A model generated the notes under the pieces. That model saw only the letters and a program-made list of their open reading frames with translations, had not been told where the DNA came from and did no database searches. Position numbers and translations under genes: made by a program. A stretch of DNA of 39,072 bases, from the IMG/VR virus record IMGVR_UViG_3300005583_000005, positions 1 to 39,072 of that record. One strand, written 5' to 3'. Every line of letters begins with the position of its first letter. Position 1 is the first letter of the stretch. The DNA is from a virus. Below, piece by piece: positions 15,695 to 23,075 of the stretch.

Positions 15695-16240
15695 TTAATC
15701 TTTAATGTGCCAAAAACAAGGAGCAATCCATTTTCTACCTGATGTGATCTCAAGAACGTGATGCAAAAAGATTTCATCTGTGCTAGGAAACGCTATTAAA
15801 GTTGCTGCTTTAGGCTTCATCTTAATAGATAAATTAGGAAACTCTATCTCTCCACCTGTATATGTATCATTTAAATACAGCACGCTGCTTATGTCTCTAA
15901 GGTGTCCCGTAGAAGTGCGTGCGTCGTAATATAATTCTCCATTTACATATCCTAAATTATCAGTATGTAATCGAAGGGTGTCGCCAACTTTATATTCTAT
16001 AATGTTATTAAAAGTTTCATCATATAAAGAAACATGATAAAAGTTTTCTATTTCTTTTTTAGAGTTAAGATATAGATGATGAAATCCGTCATACAAATCT
16101 GAAGGTATGTTATATGTTCCTAAAGTAGACTCTTGTCCTTCTATGTAATTTGATTCTGAAACATTAAGCCAATTGTTCAATGAAGATAAATAATCTATAT
16201 CAATCACATTTTCAATCAAAAATATTTCATTTTTAATCAT
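15695..16240 (-). CDS. 2OG-Fe(II) oxygenase, prolyl-4-hydroxylase type
   Basis: About 181 residues, with H92-T-D94 (LRLHTDNLG), a histidine pair at about 160-161 (FLHHVLE) and R169 (SGRKWIAPCFW). GGEIEFPNLSIKMKPKAA is the P4Hc core. It is close in size and layout to the enzyme at 1375-1959. I chose the ATG at 16240 because it overlaps the previous stop (ATGA) and follows GGAGAAAG; a GTG at 16252 would add four residues. A promoter separates it from the next gene downstream. Confidence 0.85.
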   Translation of the reverse strand: MIKNEIFLIENVIDIDYLSSLNNWLNVSESNYIEGQESTLGTYNIPSDLYDGFHHLYLNSKKEIENFYHVSLYDETFNNIIEYKVGDTLRLHTDNLGYVNGELYYDARTSTGHLRDISSVLYLNDTYTGGEIEFPNLSIKMKPKAATLIAFPSTDEIFLHHVLEITSGRKWIAPCFWHIKD

Positions 16241-16509
16241 GGCTTTCTCCACTGAGAAGGAGAATGAGATTCTTCTATAAGAGCTTTATGTTCAGCGTCT
16301 TCGTATAGCCTTATCATATGCATACACGGGTCACCGCCTTCCGCAAACTCATTATCTTCTTCTTCGTTCATAGGAAAGCTATCATGAGTATAGCATACTG
16401 CTGGTCCACACCAGTTCTCTACCATGCCTATTTCAAGCCATTCATCAAAAGTAACTTTATTAAATATAGCATTTAGCAGTGCTTTTCTGGTTTCGTGATT
16501 GTCCGGCAT
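16237..16509 (-). CDS. Small acidic hypothetical protein
   Basis: A 90-residue protein with three cysteines (NWCGPAVCY, GGDPCMHM) and an acidic middle (MNEEEDNEFAEGG). The Cys and His residues could bind a metal, but no family was recognised. It is coupled to the following oxygenase gene by an ATGA overlap. Confidence 0.5.
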   Translation of the reverse strand: MPDNHETRKALLNAIFNKVTFDEWLEIGMVENWCGPAVCYTHDSFPMNEEEDNEFAEGGDPCMHMIRLYEDAEHKALIEESHSPSQWRKP

Positions 16510-16510
16510 T

Positions 16511-16708
16511 TTATATATTCACAATTCTAAATTCATCAATGCCGGAAATCAAACCTAAGCTAGAACCATCTTCCCATTTAACAAATATAGTTCCCGTAGA
16601 GTCTATACGATCTACTATACCAAAAGAACCAGGTGTTAAATTAGTATATTGATCATCTGTTTTTATTAGTTGAATTCTAGAATTAATTAAAGAACAGTTG
16701 TTACTCAT
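16511..16708 (-). CDS. DUF4314-like small protein
   Basis: The 65 residues match the DUF4314 pattern: [41 protein letters not shown]. This SH3-like small domain occurs widely in phages and plasmids of actinobacteria and firmicutes; its function is unknown. It overlaps the acyl carrier protein gene at ATGA. Confidence 0.75.
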   Translation of the reverse strand: MSNNCSLINSRIQLIKTDDQYTNLTPGSFGIVDRIDSTGTIFVKWEDGSSLGLISGIDEFRIVNI

Positions 16709-16962
16709 AATGCATCCAAAAGATGGTTAAAAGCATCACCTACGGTTACAAGATTTTCAAGGCCTTCTTCTGGAATTCTAAGATCAAAATCTTCTTCTAT
16801 GATCATAATAAGCTCGATAAGGTCTAACGAATCAACGCCTAAATCATCTACAAATTTAGACTCCATGGTTATTAAGTCTATATTTTGACCTGCGTTAATT
16901 GTATTGTCAAGAAGCTTGACAATACAATTTTTAAATTTAAGAAATTCATTTTCATTGTTCAT
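16705..16962 (-). CDS. Acyl carrier protein
   Basis: The 85-residue protein is an acyl carrier protein, which holds acyl chains on a 4'-phosphopantetheine arm. The attachment serine is S45 in [15 protein letters not shown], with the classic acidic helix after it ([13 protein letters not shown]). Phosphopantetheinyl transferase is not encoded here, so the host enzyme would have to modify it. It would serve the ketosynthase and acyl-ACP desaturase 4-6 kb downstream. It overlaps both neighbours by four bases. Confidence 0.9.
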   Translation of the reverse strand: MNNENEFLKFKNCIVKLLDNTINAGQNIDLITMESKFVDDLGVDSLDLIELIMIIEEDFDLRIPEEGLENLVTVGDAFNHLLDAL

Positions 16963-17570
16963 TTTAAACTTCCTTTTTCTAGTTTATTTAAATAATTGGT
17001 AATAGCGCTGTTAACAAATTGTTCTAAACTCTGGTCTACATTATGAGCCATATTTTTATAAGTGTCAAATTCTTTTTTTGTTATTTTAATAGTACATATT
17101 TTTTTGTTTTTAGAAGAAACAAATTTTATCTTTACTTTTTTATTAAACATAAAAGGAATCTCCATCTTGTCAAAGCAGGCATCGGCCTCTTGTTTAACAG
17201 TAAGACCTTTACCAATTTTTAAGTCGTACTCAGAAAGATCTTCCCACATACGGTTTGTGTTTTCGTAGCGACCTTCTTCAATTCTACTTACCCAAAAAAT
17301 AAAGTCAGCTTTACCAAACATCTTACGGGTTTCTTTTGTTGGACAAACAAAATCAGCTATAACTAAGAAACCTTGAGCAGATAATAATCTAGCCATCGAA
17401 CCCATTCTGCGCGCTTGTTCTAAGCGATCTATAGTTGTAAACCCAAGGTCGCTGTTAAGATCTGCGCGTACAGCATCTGCGTTTAAATGAATAGCTCCAG
17501 TGCGACTTACCAGCTCTTGCGCTAGTGATGTTTTTCCTGCGCCTGGCAAGCCTACAATTAAAACTATCAT
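16959..17570 (-). CDS. APS-kinase-like P-loop kinase
   Basis: The 203-residue protein begins [20 protein letters not shown], a P-loop (residues 7-14), and continues [28 protein letters not shown]. This closely follows adenylylsulfate kinase (CysC: DGD-x-VR-x2-L-x2-DLGF-x3-DR). FVCPTKETR parallels the FISP-x4-R stretch. APS kinase makes PAPS, the donor for sulfotransferases such as the one at 492-1235. The C-terminal ~60 residues (from [10 protein letters not shown]) are lysine-rich and not typical of CysC, so a different phosphoryl acceptor is possible. It heads the run down to the ACP with ATGA coupling. Confidence 0.65.
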   Translation of the reverse strand: MIVLIVGLPGAGKTSLAQELVSRTGAIHLNADAVRADLNSDLGFTTIDRLEQARRMGSMARLLSAQGFLVIADFVCPTKETRKMFGKADFIFWVSRIEEGRYENTNRMWEDLSEYDLKIGKGLTVKQEADACFDKMEIPFMFNKKVKIKFVSSKNKKICTIKITKKEFDTYKNMAHNVDQSLEQFVNSAITNYLNKLEKGSLK

Positions 17571-17650
17571 ATCAGATTAACAACTCCAATAACTAAAGAA
17601 ACAAATAATATAAAACAAACAGAATAAAAGAAAAACTTATCTGCGATCAT
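17567..17650 (-). CDS. 27-residue single-helix membrane peptide
   Basis: Between two genes lies a frame coding MIADKFFFYSVCFILFVSLV and seven more residues, almost all one membrane helix. It is joined to the upstream gene by ATGA (start at 17650, stop of the 17647-17991 gene) and to the downstream kinase gene by another ATGA. Double coupling argues that it is translated. Function unknown. Confidence 0.55.
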   Translation of the reverse strand: MIADKFFFYSVCFILFVSLVIGVVNLI

Positions 17651-17991
17651 ACTTCAGTCCACGGCATTTCTGTAGGCTGATCTGTTACAGGGTTTATTGA
17701 ATGATTATGAGGAAATTCTTGTGGAAGATTTCTAATTTTATTACCAAAAATATTTGTTAACTTATTTTTTTGCTCAGTGCTTTTTGCACCGATATTTAAC
17801 AAATCCACTATATCATGAGCTTCTTCTAAATCAGAAGCTCTCATTGTAGCTAAATGACTCCAAGATAATCCATTGTTATAAGATCTTAATATTTTATAAA
17901 TATATGGGTTGTCTTCTATCAAATGTAGATATCCATCATTTATTTCTGTCAAAATAGAAAAAATTGGCGTTTGATCATTATACATATTCAT
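17647..17991 (-). CDS. Hypothetical protein
   Basis: A protein of 114 residues without recognised motifs; the middle reads LRSYNNGLSWSHLATMRASDLEEAHDI and the end is proline-rich. It lies three bases after the preceding gene and is coupled by ATGA to the small membrane peptide. Confidence 0.5.
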   Translation of the reverse strand: MNMYNDQTPIFSILTEINDGYLHLIEDNPYIYKILRSYNNGLSWSHLATMRASDLEEAHDIVDLLNIGAKSTEQKNKLTNIFGNKIRNLPQEFPHNHSINPVTDQPTEMPWTEV

Positions 17992-17994
17992 GTG

Positions 17995-18573
17995 TTATTC
18001 TCCATTTTTTAATTTATTTTTTTCTTTTAATCTTTCTTCATCTGGGTTTTTTAACAAATAAACTCCGTGAGAAAATTTTGAAAAAAGATCTGCACGTGAT
18101 TGAACAAATGTGTTAGCAGTAGGGTAAGACCATTCTACTAAATCAGATACATCTTTTACTTTAACTTTTTTACCTGCATTATCTTTACACCACTGAATAA
18201 CTTGTTCGTATTTATCTTGGCGTTTAGATTTAAACTTTGGCTTTAAGCCTAAAACAATATCTTCCTCAGAGGAAGACGATACATCAACTTGTTTATAGTT
18301 TATTAAAATATCTTTATATACATCATAGTTTATAGAGTATTTAGATAATTCAGAAAAACCACCAGTAACTTGGATTACATAAAGAGCTCTCAAATATTCA
18401 GATAAATATTGTTGTTCTTCTTTAGCTAAACTGGTAACAGCAAATTTATTGCCATCACAAAGAGTGTCTGCAAGGTGTTGATACTCTTCTTTGTACCATT
18501 GATTAATGCTGTTTTCAGATAAATGAGGAGCAGAATCTTTCATAGCATAACTGGTTTGTTGATTAGTACGCAT
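17995..18573 (-). CDS. Hypothetical protein with possible winged-helix end
   Basis: The 192-residue protein is mostly helical and charged. Its C-terminal half (KKVKVKDVSDLVEWSYPTANTFVQSRADLF) looks like a winged-helix or helix-turn-helix DNA-binding domain, but this is a pattern impression only. GGAGAACA precedes the ATG. It follows the protease gene on the same strand after a 70-nt gap that shows an ACTAAA/TTTAGT inverted repeat but no good terminator. Confidence 0.45.
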   Translation of the reverse strand: MRTNQQTSYAMKDSAPHLSENSINQWYKEEYQHLADTLCDGNKFAVTSLAKEEQQYLSEYLRALYVIQVTGGFSELSKYSINYDVYKDILINYKQVDVSSSSEEDIVLGLKPKFKSKRQDKYEQVIQWCKDNAGKKVKVKDVSDLVEWSYPTANTFVQSRADLFSKFSHGVYLLKNPDEERLKEKNKLKNGE

Positions 18574-18643
18574 TGTTCTCCAAATTTTGTGGTTAATAAA
18601 AATTATCTGATAGCTTTAAAATTTTTTTTAGACTAAACAAATA

Positions 18644-19258
18644 CTATTTAGTAAAATCTTGAACATGAGTCCTAAAAGGAGGACCAGTGTAAGGGTCAAA
18701 TTTAGCAGCTACATTTAAGGCTTTTAAAGCTAAAGACTTAGCTTGAGAAACTGTTTGTATTTTTTTACCTGCAGTTAAAGCAGTAAGTGCACCTAATGCA
18801 TAGGTACTACCAGAACCTAAAGCATAGATTCCATTGCTGTCAGAAGACCAAGCGTAATCAGAATCTACTACATATACAGTTCCAGATATAACGGCTAAAA
18901 TAGTAGAGGCTTGTTCTGCAATGTGTTGTTTGTCTTCATTATTATCCGGAGAAGCATAGCCTTGTTTTTCAAAACAATCGCGTAAAGCAGGTATAAATTT
19001 AACAGTAAAAAATTGATCTAGTTTTTTACCTTTTAACCCAGGCGAAACAGGAGGAGGAACAAAAGCATGATGCAATATGTTTATTGCTCTTACGTCGCCG
19101 GCTGCGCCCAATAGATACTTACCGTTTACGGCTACTTTACCGCTATTTTCTCCTAAAGTAGAAATTGTAGCAAATCCGTCTGATTCCATTGCTGAAATCC
19201 TAGAATCTACTGCTACTACCGCAAAACTGTCACCTTGTATTGCAACTATAGTTGTCAT
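18644..19258 (-). CDS. HslV/proteasome-beta-like Ntn-hydrolase protease subunit
   Basis: The ~204-residue protein starts MTTIVAIQGDSFAVVAVDSR, as HslV (MTTIV-) and proteasome beta subunits do. Removal of Met1 would expose the catalytic threonine. The other catalytic positions are visible: D18 (VDSR) and K41 (SGKVAVNGKY), then GAAG. IYALGSGSTYALGA is the later conserved GSG stretch. Such subunits form self-compartmentalised rings that degrade proteins fed in by AAA+ unfoldases. I chose the ATG at 19258, since AAGGAG lies seven bases upstream; a start seven codons earlier would bury the threonine. No hslU gene is in the window; the AAA ATPase at 28824-30452 is the nearest candidate partner. Confidence 0.85.
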   Translation of the reverse strand: MTTIVAIQGDSFAVVAVDSRISAMESDGFATISTLGENSGKVAVNGKYLLGAAGDVRAINILHHAFVPPPVSPGLKGKKLDQFFTVKFIPALRDCFEKQGYASPDNNEDKQHIAEQASTILAVISGTVYVVDSDYAWSSDSNGIYALGSGSTYALGALTALTAGKKIQTVSQAKSLALKALNVAAKFDPYTGPPFRTHVQDFTK

Positions 19259-19284
19259 AACATTTCTCCTTAGAACCAAAAAAC

Positions 19285-19290
19285 AGTATA
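19285..19290 (-). promoter_or_regulatory. Possible -10 box for the protease gene
   Basis: TATACT on the minus strand lies about 26 bases before the ATG at 19258, leaving a short leader with the AAGGAG site. The -35 (TTACTT at 19308-19313, 17-nt spacer) is poor. Confidence 0.35.
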
Positions 19291-19324
19291 ACAGATTCGC
19301 AAGAAGAAAGTAAGTTTTTTAGAA

Positions 19325-19564
19325 TTAAATAAACCAATATTTAGAATCAGATTCTGGGTGATGAGCATACAGGATACTTGCATCGATACCATGAATAGTG
19401 TAGTTGTAAGAACACCAAGCTACTGCTTCCTGAAGGTCATAAAAAGGGCCCCACTGGACGTTAGAAGCGTCATGTCTGTTATATTGGACAAAGTACACGT
19501 CAACCTTTTTTGGGGTTTTTATAACTTTAGTCTTTTTTTTAAAAAGGTTCTTCAAGATCGACAT
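19325..19564 (-). CDS. Small hypothetical protein
   Basis: 79 residues with a lysine-rich beginning (KKKTKVIKTPKK) and an aromatic-rich core (YFVQYNRHDASNVQWGPFYD). No family recognised. The start overlaps the preceding gene by 26 bases. A basic N-terminus and a compact beta-like core might mean nucleic-acid binding, but this is not shown. Confidence 0.45.
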   Translation of the reverse strand: MSILKNLFKKKTKVIKTPKKVDVYFVQYNRHDASNVQWGPFYDLQEAVAWCSYNYTIHGIDASILYAHHPESDSKYWFI

Positions 19565-20069
19565 TTGTATTGATTCCTTTTGTAAGTAAAGTTTTATCAG
19601 ATTTTAAACTATTAGGACGTATGCTTCTAATTGCATCGGCTAAAGGGCCAGTTCCAGTAGTGTCATATTCTGCATTGACCACTTTTCCATCTTCTATAAA
19701 AAGAATAGAACAAGCCATAAAAGAGTTTTTATCTAAAGCTATATGAAGCTCAATTCTTTTTTTCATAGGATGTTTACTTGGAGGAACATTGTCTTCAGTA
19801 AGAGAATCGTCTTCTATTGGAGCAGCCCAACCAGAAGTCACAACAATAATAACATCATATAATTCAGTAGACATTTTTATTTTAGCAGAATCTAAAAGAC
19901 CATAGACATCTCCACTTTTACCTATCTCATATAATTCAACAGATTGGATTTGATCTTCTAACTTATTTAGGTCAGCACCCAATGCATAAGCATATTTATC
20001 TGTTAAAGCTAATTTTACTATTTCTTTGTCGATTAATTTTATAATGTCAATATCAACATTATCGTTCAT
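19539..20069 (-). CDS. Hypothetical protein
   Basis: A protein of 176 residues with the strand-rich centre LYDVIIVVTSGWAAPIEDD and RIELHIALDKNSFMACSILF. No family recognised. The start is coupled to the upstream small gene by ATGA, and the end overlaps the next gene. Its position just before the protease gene could suggest a partner, but nothing in the sequence supports that directly. Confidence 0.5.
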   Translation of the reverse strand: MNDNVDIDIIKLIDKEIVKLALTDKYAYALGADLNKLEDQIQSVELYEIGKSGDVYGLLDSAKIKMSTELYDVIIVVTSGWAAPIEDDSLTEDNVPPSKHPMKKRIELHIALDKNSFMACSILFIEDGKVVNAEYDTTGTGPLADAIRSIRPNSLKSDKTLLTKGINTNVDLEEPF

Positions 20070-20230
20070 GATATCTCCTTAGCTGAAATTTGCAATGAAC
20101 CAAAAACATTTAAAGCAAGGTCGTTAACTTCTTTAACTGTAGAAGTATAAAAGCTATTGTTTTTTTTAGGAGCATTGTAGTAGTTGTAATTATTGTTGTA
20201 TCGATTTCTTTTATTTCTTTTTTTGCTCAT
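20066..20230 (-). CDS. 54-codon basic/Asn-Tyr-rich small protein
   Basis: The frame encodes MSKKRNKRNRYNNNYNYYNA and about 34 more residues. It is joined to both neighbours by ATGA overlaps (start in the stop of the KTSC gene, stop in the start of the 19539-20069 gene), which makes it a credible gene. The basic N-terminus may bind nucleic acid. No family recognised. Confidence 0.6.
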   Translation of the reverse strand: MSKKRNKRNRYNNNYNYYNAPKKNNSFYTSTVKEVNDLALNVFGSLQISAKEIS

Positions 20231-20550
20231 TTTGCTTTAATTTCTTTTAACTTCAACAGTTCAGAATGTGAGTCTGACTTAACAACTATACCTTCGTCTG
20301 TAGAAGCAAGCAATTGCACGCCATGATATTTGTTTCTTATGTTCTTATTATAATAAGAGCCAACAGATTTGGCAGCACACATTTTTACAAATTCTAATTG
20401 AGGCACTTTGTCATAAGCCCAAGCTGAATTAGATTTAAAGTTGATTATTAAAATAAGATCTTTTACGCTGTAGGTAGCATGAGTAATAAAAGAACTGGCA
20501 TCGATTGAAGTATAAGTAATAGTATTTTCTTTTGTAATTTTATCTTTCAC
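20227..20550 (-). CDS. KTSC-domain protein
   Basis: The 107 residues match the KTSC domain (named after the lysyl-tRNA synthetase C-terminal-associated domain): SSFITHATYSVKDLILIINF, SAWAYDKVPQLEFVKMCAAK and SVGSYYNKNIRNKYHG. The SVG-x-Y-x2-NIR-x-KY stretch is most diagnostic. Its role is unknown, and it is common in phages. It follows a tRNA and a strong terminator, so it must have its own promoter or depend on readthrough. Confidence 0.7.
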   Translation of the reverse strand: MKDKITKENTITYTSIDASSFITHATYSVKDLILIINFKSNSAWAYDKVPQLEFVKMCAAKSVGSYYNKNIRNKYHGVQLLASTDEGIVVKSDSHSELLKLKEIKAK

Positions 20551-20566
20551 GTTTGCTTCTTTCTTT

Positions 20567-20627
20567 AAAAAATGTCACAAGAAACCAGTTGAAAGGAGTC
20601 CCGAAAAAGACCTGGTCCCTTGTGACA
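20567..20627 (-). terminator. Strong rho-independent terminator after tRNA-Arg
   Basis: On the minus strand TGTCACAAG (20627-20619) pairs perfectly with CTTGTGACA (20581-20573). A further inner ACCAG/CTGGT pair supports the stem, and a run of six T (20572-20567) follows. This is the clearest intrinsic terminator in the window and ends transcription just past the tRNA. Confidence 0.75.
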
Positions 20628-20641
20628 AACCTGTTATAGCG

Positions 20642-20715
20642 CCTTCGGTATGATTCGAACATACGACCTGCGGATTAGAAGTCCGTTGCTCTATCCAACT
20701 GAGCTACGAAGGCAG
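20642..20715 (-). tRNA. tRNA-Arg (anticodon UCU)
   Basis: The acceptor stem GCCTTCG (from 20715) pairs with CGAAGGC (20649-20643), with discriminator G at 20642; CCA is not encoded. The loop CTTCTAA places UCU at 20681-20679. D-arm and T-arm (TTCGAAT loop) are normal. It reads AGA, a codon much used by this AT-rich genome. Its 5' end overlaps the last codons of the 20704-21198 gene. Confidence 0.93.
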
Positions 20716-21198
20716 TGTAATATATTCGTTAATTAAATCATTGATTGGAATAGAAACATTAGGATAATTATATATTTGTTGAGTTGGTCTGTCAATTAAT
20801 AAATTTAATTCTAAAATATTTTTAGAGCCTTCTTCTAAAACCTGATACATAAAACCGTTAACCCAATAGCAACCTTCTACAATATAACCGGGTTTGTCAT
20901 AAGATGGATCTGGATAATTTAAGATACAAAAATTTAAGTTATCTAAAAGTTTAAATCTAAATATATTCATAGGATGAACTGACCAAAAAGAAAGTTCAGA
21001 ATCTTGCTTTGGAGCTACCTTACCATGAGACAAGCAAAACAAATCAGAAAGAACAAGAACTTCAGAATGAGACAATTTCTTAGTAGAGTAAGTGCACCAG
21101 TTTTGGTAGGTAATAAAAAAGTTTAAAAAAGAATAAGACTTTTCTTCGTTCCATTCAGTTTTTAAAGCAGTTATTGATTTAGAGGTACACCCAAACAT
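20704..21198 (-). CDS. Hypothetical protein
   Basis: A protein of 164 residues, rich in aromatic residues and with no recognised motif. It starts in a TAATG overlap with the upstream gene, and its last 12 bases lie inside the tRNA-Arg gene. The tRNA must therefore be cut out of a transcript that also covers this gene. Confidence 0.5.
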   Translation of the reverse strand: MFGCTSKSITALKTEWNEEKSYSFLNFFITYQNWCTYSTKKLSHSEVLVLSDLFCLSHGKVAPKQDSELSFWSVHPMNIFRFKLLDNLNFCILNYPDPSYDKPGYIVEGCYWVNGFMYQVLEEGSKNILELNLLIDRPTQQIYNYPNVSIPINDLINEYITLPS

Positions 21199-21593
21199 TA
21201 TGCTTGTCGAGTTCCGTTTTCAAAAAGTTGTACATTTTTTAATTGCATTTTAACAAACAACATCTTTTTTTCTATAGCAGTAAGAAATCTTAAAGCGCCC
21301 ATTCTCCACTTGTCTTGTTTTTGCATGAGTCCTATTATAACAGATTCTTCGGGATTATGTAATTTAATTTCTTTAAACGAAATCTTGTCTTTTGCTTTCT
21401 GGGAAGCAAGTTGAAATTCAACATCTTTTTTTGTTATCTGAAGAAAGTATAACCAAATATCTAAATTTTCTGATAGATACTGTTTTTCTTCTCCGGAAGA
21501 TTCGTTTCTAACATCTTTCAAAACAATTTGTTTAAAAGCTTCAAAGTTAGGATCATTTTCGTTAATTTGTTGAATGTAGTTTTCGTTAGACAT
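21198..21593 (-). CDS. Hypothetical helical protein
   Basis: 131 residues, largely helical and charged (EDPNFEAFKQIV-like beginning, KDKISFKEIKLHN in the middle). No family recognised. It is coupled to the following gene by TAATG and lies just after the uracil-DNA glycosylase gene, so it may belong to the replication/repair block. Confidence 0.5.
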   Translation of the reverse strand: MSNENYIQQINENDPNFEAFKQIVLKDVRNESSGEEKQYLSENLDIWLYFLQITKKDVEFQLASQKAKDKISFKEIKLHNPEESVIIGLMQKQDKWRMGALRFLTAIEKKMLFVKMQLKNVQLFENGTRQA

Positions 21594-21604
21594 AATGTCC
21601 TTTT

Positions 21605-22348
21605 CTATTTATAAATATAATCATGGACATACATCATATCAGAAATAAAGCTATCTTCTAAATGAGAACTTGATTTAGATATGTGCAGTGGCGAATAGGT
21701 AACAAAAATTGGCCAAGAACCAAGCCAATTAGGTTTTGATCTATAATCTTTAATTGTAACTTCTAAACCAAATAAAGCTGAAGCAGCAACTGATCCAAGA
21801 CAAACAATAGCTTTTGGATTTAACAATTGGATTTCAGTGTGCAGGTAAGGAGAACAATTAAATATTTCTTGACTTTCAAATTTTCTTTTAGGATAAGAAC
21901 ACCTATTAACATAAGTCAAACAAATTTTTTCTGAAGAAAAATTAGAAGACTTTAAAGTATCTAAAAAGAACTCAGCAACTTCTTTATTGTAAATAGGATA
22001 ATCTAATACAAATATTATATCTGGATTTTGATTGTTCCACATTGGAAGAACTGGATTAGGTGTAAAATTCTTGCATTTTCTACAGTTAATTACTTGAGTA
22101 TGCAAGTTTTTAATATCATAGGGAACTTTGCTAGAAAGTAAATCATCTCTTAGCTCTTGCAAAAAAGAATTTAACTCAGAGTGAGCAAACTTATTTTCTA
22201 GCTTATTAGCTAAAAGCTCAAATAAAGAACTTTCAGCAAACCCCAAATGCATTCCGCTCGACGGAAACAGTTGATTACTTCCGTCGAGCGATAAAGCAGA
22301 TGCGATTAAGTTTGTTATTTCTTGTTCAGAATAATCTTCAACATCCAT
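21605..22348 (-). CDS. Uracil-DNA-glycosylase superfamily protein
   Basis: The 247-residue protein resembles family 4/5-type uracil-DNA glycosylases, which remove uracil from DNA. It has a CRKC pair (residues ~88-91), then IIFVLDYP in the place of the GxAPG-type loop, VNRCSYPKRKFESQEIFNC with two more cysteines, and NPKAIVCLGSVAASALFG. The four cysteines probably bind a [4Fe-4S] cluster. The catalytic GxxPG loop is altered, so activity is uncertain. The first ~80 residues are an extra helical region. A perfect 12-bp hairpin lies within its coding region. Confidence 0.7.
   Translation of the reverse strand: MDVEDYSEQEITNLIASALSLDGSNQLFPSSGMHLGFAESSLFELLANKLENKFAHSELNSFLQELRDDLLSSKVPYDIKNLHTQVINCRKCKNFTPNPVLPMWNNQNPDIIFVLDYPIYNKEVAEFFLDTLKSSNFSSEKICLTYVNRCSYPKRKFESQEIFNCSPYLHTEIQLLNPKAIVCLGSVAASALFGLEVTIKDYRSKPNWLGSWPIFVTYSPLHISKSSSHLEDSFISDMMYVHDYIYK
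22255..22290. repeat. Perfect 12-bp GC-rich inverted repeat inside the UDG gene
   Basis: CGCTCGACGGAA (22255-22266) and TTCCGTCGAGCG (22279-22290) are exact reverse complements, separated by 12 bases. No T-run follows on either strand. In AT-rich sequence, and within codons about 20-31 of the gene, it is conspicuous. It could act as an mRNA structure or a protein-binding palindrome. Confidence 0.8.
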
Positions 22349-22378
22349 AATAATGTCTAGTTTACACTATACAGTTAT

Positions 22379-22795
22379 TTAAAACTGATCAGGGATAAAC
22401 TTTGATTCAGAAGAAGAATCTGATTTTTCGGCTGTTTTAGGAGCAGCTGAACCCACATAAGATATTGATTCTGCAACGATGACAACGCGTGAACGATTGA
22501 CATCTTCTTGCTGCCAACGCTCTTGGACCAAACGGCCAATAAGCTGGATCTGTGAACCCTTCTTCATTTTCTTGTCTACTATTTGGGTATGAACAAACTT
22601 AGCATTCTTTGAGCCAAAGTTGTCTCCATCTTTAAGATAGTAAACTACATCAAAATAGCCAGAGCTAGCAGTAGCACCTTTTTCTGAGCCAGCATAATCT
22701 ATTGCTACGCGAAGCTTTGCTATCTTATCGTTGATTAGTTCTGGGTCAGCTACGACACCAGCTGTGATTGAAACTACGTTTCTTGGGTCTATCAT
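22379..22795 (-). CDS. ssb: Single-stranded DNA-binding protein
   Basis: The 138-residue protein has an OB-fold with the SSB pattern: KLRVAIDYA, SGYFDVVYYL, FVHTQIVDKKMKKGSQIQLIGRLVQERW and RVVIVAESISYVG. The end KFIPDQF resembles the acidic/hydrophobic tip (DDxxF) by which bacterial SSB recruits repair and replication enzymes. It protects single-stranded DNA during phage replication. It sits between a uracil-DNA glycosylase gene and two small genes, including a MerR-like one. Confidence 0.85.
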   Translation of the reverse strand: MIDPRNVVSITAGVVADPELINDKIAKLRVAIDYAGSEKGATASSGYFDVVYYLKDGDNFGSKNAKFVHTQIVDKKMKKGSQIQLIGRLVQERWQQEDVNRSRVVIVAESISYVGSAAPKTAEKSDSSSESKFIPDQF

Positions 22796-22826
22796 TTTAT
22801 TTGTCTCCTGTTAGTTTGGTATGTTA

Positions 22827-23075
22827 TTATTTATTATTATCATTTTCTGTTAAAACAGTTTGAAAATGATCTATTATATCTTGAAGGTATCTTAAAGATA
22901 TTTCTAGAGCTTTTACTGGGCCGTTAGAAACGGACAAAGTTTGAAATAAATTATTAAATAAATTAAAAATACCTGACTTTAAATCAGTAACTGTATCGGT
23001 ATGGACATACTCATTTATGGGATCTACAAGATCTGCATAGTTACTGTCATTATATTGGTTATTTTGGTCAGGCAT
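22827..23075 (-). CDS. Small hypothetical protein
   Basis: About 82 residues starting MPDQNNQYNDSNYADLVDP, mostly helical after that (LFNNLFQTLSVSNG, LEISLRYLQDIIDHF). I chose the ATG at 23075 because AAGGAG lies eight bases before it; a longer reading from 23105 overlaps the upstream gene more. No family recognised. Confidence 0.55.
   Translation of the reverse strand: MPDQNNQYNDSNYADLVDPINEYVHTDTVTDLKSGIFNLFNNLFQTLSVSNGPVKALEISLRYLQDIIDHFQTVLTENDNNK

Noticed and set aside
18574-18643. Terminator after the HslV-like protease gene
   Set aside because: An ACTAAA/TTTAGT repeat overlaps the stop codon, but the stem is short and AT-rich and only A-runs follow.
22255-22290. Attachment (att) site or intrinsic terminator
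   Set aside because: There is no integrase gene, no T-run on either side, and the palindrome is inside a coding region.
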